A stretch of DNA of 7,850 bases from CAVWDI01 sp046259385 (GTDB taxonomy: Bacteria; Chloroflexota; Anaerolineae; Anaerolineales; UBA4823): positions 1-7,850 of the forward strand of contig JBJYWI010000036.1 of the NCBI GenBank assembly GCA_046259385.1, given 5' to 3'. Position 1 is the stretch's first letter. Every line of letters starts with the position of its first letter. The notes below the pieces were generated by a model. That model had not been told where the DNA came from and ran no database searches. It worked only from the letters and a program-made list of their open reading frames with translations. The position numbers and the translations under genes are program-made. Shown here one piece after another: positions 5,651-7,850 of this stretch.

Positions 5651-7726
5651 ATGGAAAGAGAATATCCGCTTGACCGTATTCGTAATATTGGGATTATTGC
5701 CCATATCGACGCTGGTAAAACCACCACTACCGAGCGGATTCTTTACTATACCGGAAAAACGCATCGAATTGGTTCTGTAGATAAGGGTACAACTGTAACT
5801 GATTGGATGGAACAGGAAAGGGAGCGCGGTATTACGATTGTATCGGCCGCGGTCTCTGCTTTTTGGAGAGATTATCAAGTTAATATAATTGATACTCCAG
5901 GTCACATCGATTTTACTGCAGAAGTCCAAAGGTCGTTAAGGGTACTTGATGGGGGAGTCGTCATATTTGATGCAGTCCAGGGAGTTGAACCGCAGAGCGA
6001 AACAGTTTGGAGACAAGCGGATCTCTATAAGGTGCCGCGGATTTGTTTTGTAAATAAGATGGATCGAGTTGGCGCCTCATATGAGAGAACCATCGAAATG
6101 ATACGTGAAAGATTGGGAGCAACGCCAATCCCCGTTCAAATCCCTATTGGAAGCGAGAGTGAATTCAAAGGGGTGATCGACCTTTTTACTCAAAAATCAA
6201 TTATCTGGAATGATGAACTTGGTGAAGATCATGAAGTCGGAGATGTTCCAGAGGAATTCGTTGATCAAATGAAAGCAATGAGGTCGCATTTAGTTGAGCA
6301 AATTGCCGAGACTAACGATGGATTGATGGAAAAGTATCTTGATGGGGCAGAATTCCCGGTTGAAGAATTGAAATCCGGGATGCGTCAGGCTGTTATCGAT
6401 GGTAAAGTAACGCCAGTTTTCTGTGGAAGTTCACTCAAGAACAAAGGGGTACAACCCATTCTGGATGCGGTAATAGATTTTCTGCCTTCTCCCCTCGATA
6501 TCCCTCCTGTTATGGGTGTCAATCCAAACAATGATGAAATTATTGAAAGACCAGCTGAGATCAACGCACCTCTGAGTGCTTTGGTATTTAAAATTGTTAC
6601 CGATCCTTATGTTGGAAGACTGGCATATGTACGGGTGTACTCAGGAAAACTAACCCAGAACTCCAAGGTCTATAATTCGACCAGGAGCCAAAAAGAACGA
6701 ATTGGCAGGCTTATTAGGATTTACGCAGATCGACGTGAGGACATCTCGGAGATCCGAGCCGGGGATATAGGGGCAATTTTGGGTCCGAAGAATGCCTTCA
6801 CAGGGGATACATTTTGCGACGCATCAAATGTGGTCCTGCTTGAAAGCATAAGTTTTCCCCAACCCGTAATTTCAGTTTCTATTGAACCAAAATCAGCTGC
6901 AGATCAAGACAAGATGAGCACAGCTCTACAAAAATTAGCGGAGGAAGATCCAACTTTTGTGGTTAGAATGGATAAGGATACCGGGCAAACAATTATCTCC
7001 GGAATGGGTGAACTCCATCTGGAAGTACTTGTTGACAGAATGCTTCGGGAATTTCGAGTCCAAGCCAGGGTTGGGAAACCACAGGTTGCCTATAGAGAAA
7101 CGATAACCAAACCGGTTGAGAGGGCGGAATACAAATATATTAAACAAACTGGCGGTCGCGGGCAGTACGGACACGTGGTTTTGGAGATGGAACCTGGCGA
7201 ACAAGGCAGTGGAATTGTTTTTGAAAATAAAATTGTTGGTGGGGTGATACCTAGGGAATTTATCCCGGCTGTGGAAAAAGGAGTTATGGAAGCTGCTTTA
7301 GGTGGTATTATCGCCGGTTATCCTGTTACAGATGTCATGGTTCGGCTATATGATGGCTCATTCCACGAGGTGGATTCGAGCGAGATGGCATTTAAAATGG
7401 CAGGTTCATTAGCCTTCCGTGAAGGAGGCCGCAGGGCAGAACCTGTTCTTCAAGAACCAATGATGAAAGTCGAAGTGATTGTCCCTGAAGATTACCTGGG
7501 AGAGGTTATCGGACAGTTGAATGCTCGAAGAGGCGAGATTTTGGGCATGGAGATCCGGCCCGGGATTATGCAGGCGGTCCGGGTTATGGTACCTCTCGCT
7601 GAAATGTTTGGATATGCAACAGATTTAAGATCAGCCACACAAGGCCGTGGGGCATTCTCGATGGAATTTGATCACTATGCGCCGGTCGCTGAAAGTGTTG
7701 CGAAAGAAATAGCTGGATTGGATTAA
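5651..7726 (+). CDS. fusA: Translation elongation factor G
   Basis: EF-G is the GTPase that drives translocation and, with RRF, ribosome recycling. The 691-residue length equals that of Thermus EF-G. The G domain shows G1 AHIDAGKT (17-24), switch I with RGIT (59-62), G3 DTPGH (81-85) with the catalytic H85, G4 NKMD (135-138), and a G5-like CGSSLKNKG near 258-266. Domain II starts about residue 306, domain IV contains GGRGQYGHV (501-509), and the domain IV tip has H572 in DGSFHEVDSSEM, matching Thermus H573. All functional motifs are intact, so this is a working canonical EF-G. The ATG is preceded directly by an in-frame TAA, so no earlier start is possible, yet no ribosome-binding site is visible. 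rpsG is 94 bp upstream and tuf 45 bp downstream. Confidence 0.97.
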   Translation: MEREYPLDRIRNIGIIAHIDAGKTTTTERILYYTGKTHRIGSVDKGTTVTDWMEQERERGITIVSAAVSAFWRDYQVNIIDTPGHIDFTAEVQRSLRVLDGGVVIFDAVQGVEPQSETVWRQADLYKVPRICFVNKMDRVGASYERTIEMIRERLGATPIPVQIPIGSESEFKGVIDLFTQKSIIWNDELGEDHEVGDVPEEFVDQMKAMRSHLVEQIAETNDGLMEKYLDGAEFPVEELKSGMRQAVIDGKVTPVFCGSSLKNKGVQPILDAVIDFLPSPLDIPPVMGVNPNNDEIIERPAEINAPLSALVFKIVTDPYVGRLAYVRVYSGKLTQNSKVYNSTRSQKERIGRLIRIYADRREDISEIRAGDIGAILGPKNAFTGDTFCDASNVVLLESISFPQPVISVSIEPKSAADQDKMSTALQKLAEEDPTFVVRMDKDTGQTIISGMGELHLEVLVDRMLREFRVQARVGKPQVAYRETITKPVERAEYKYIKQTGGRGQYGHVVLEMEPGEQGSGIVFENKIVGGVIPREFIPAVEKGVMEAALGGIIAGYPVTDVMVRLYDGSFHEVDSSEMAFKMAGSLAFREGGRRAEPVLQEPMMKVEVIVPEDYLGEVIGQLNARRGEILGMEIRPGIMQAVRVMVPLAEMFGYATDLRSATQGRGAFSMEFDHYAPVAESVAKEIAGLD

Positions 7727-7751
7727 TATTAGTTTTTTTTAAATCTCTTTC

Positions 7752-7757
7752 TATAAT
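7752..7757 (+). promoter_or_regulatory. Isolated TATAAT just before tuf
   Basis: A perfect -10 hexamer lies in the fusA-tuf gap, but the bases 16-18 bp upstream (TTAGTT and its neighbours) do not resemble a -35. A start from it would fall near 7764, at or past the tuf ribosome-binding site, leaving almost no leader. A minor internal tuf promoter is possible; chance occurrence in AT-rich DNA is as likely. Confidence 0.2.
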
Positions 7758-7771
7758 GGAGAAAAGCAATT

Positions 7772-7850
7772 ATGGCGAAGCAAAAATTTGAGCGCACAAA
7801 GCCGCACATGAACGTTGGGACAATGGGACACATTGACCACGGCAAGACGA
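7772..7850 (+). CDS. tuf: Translation elongation factor Tu, N-terminal part (runs off the window end)
   Basis: EF-Tu delivers aminoacyl-tRNA to the ribosome as a GTP complex. The 26 codons in the window read MAKQKFERTKPH, then MNVGTMGHIDHGKT, which is the family N-terminus with the G1 loop GHIDHGKT at residues 19-26. Methionine occupies positions 13 and 18, where V/C and I are more usual; this is conservative. The ATG has GGAG (7758-7761) ten bases upstream. The gene follows fusA by 45 bp, the standard str-operon order, and is probably co-transcribed with it. Only the start is seen, so integrity of the rest is unknown. Confidence 0.95.
   Translation, partial: MAKQKFERTKPHMNVGTMGHIDHGKT

Noticed and set aside
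5585..5929. 114-codon minus-strand frame across the fusA start
   Set aside because: It is antisense to conserved EF-G coding sequence, with no recognisable protein family; most likely a chance open frame.
7733..7740. Run of eight Ts after fusA as an intrinsic terminator
   Set aside because: No GC-containing stem precedes it, and tuf follows directly in the expected operon order.

Overview
The window carries a conserved bacterial transcription and translation gene cluster in the order era (divergent, 5' end only), rpoB, rpsL, rpsG, fusA, tuf (5' end only). All genes except era are on the + strand. The DNA leans AT-rich. The protein features (a Thermus-like insertion site near the C-terminus of RpoB, a 'TTVTDWMEQERERGIT' switch I in EF-G, a 140-residue S12) suggest Chloroflexota, most likely an Anaerolineae-like lineage. 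That placement comes from remembered family sequences, not a search, so it is moderate confidence only.

Layout. 1-196 is the start of era on the minus strand. 197-476 is a divergent control region with a near-consensus sigma70-type promoter (TTGACC, 17 bp, TATAAT) for rpoB and a long leader of about 185 nt. 477-4385 is a complete rpoB. 4386-4646 has no gene: it holds two hairpins after the rpoB stop, a second strong promoter (TTGACG, 17 bp, TAAAAT), and a leader of about 155 nt with two more hairpins. 4647-5069 is rpsL, starting at GTG. 5086-5556 is rpsG. 5557-5650 is an AT-rich gap with a hairpin and T-tract against the fusA start codon. 5651-7726 is fusA. tuf begins at 7772 and runs off the end.

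How it works together: RpoB is the beta subunit of RNA polymerase. S12 and S7 are small-subunit proteins at the decoding site and the 3' domain of 16S rRNA. EF-G and EF-Tu are the two elongation GTPases. rpsL-rpsG-fusA-tuf is the classic 'str' operon, here apparently driven from its own promoter at 4457-4485.

The most notable points are: rpoC is absent from its usual place after rpoB; the rifampicin pocket of RpoB differs from the consensus at two positions; the rpoB and rpsL promoters share elements beyond -35/-10; the rpsL leader contains a copy of the anti-Shine-Dalgarno sequence inside a hairpin; and fusA lacks a Shine-Dalgarno sequence. I see no mobile element, CRISPR array, tRNA or clearly new multi-gene system.
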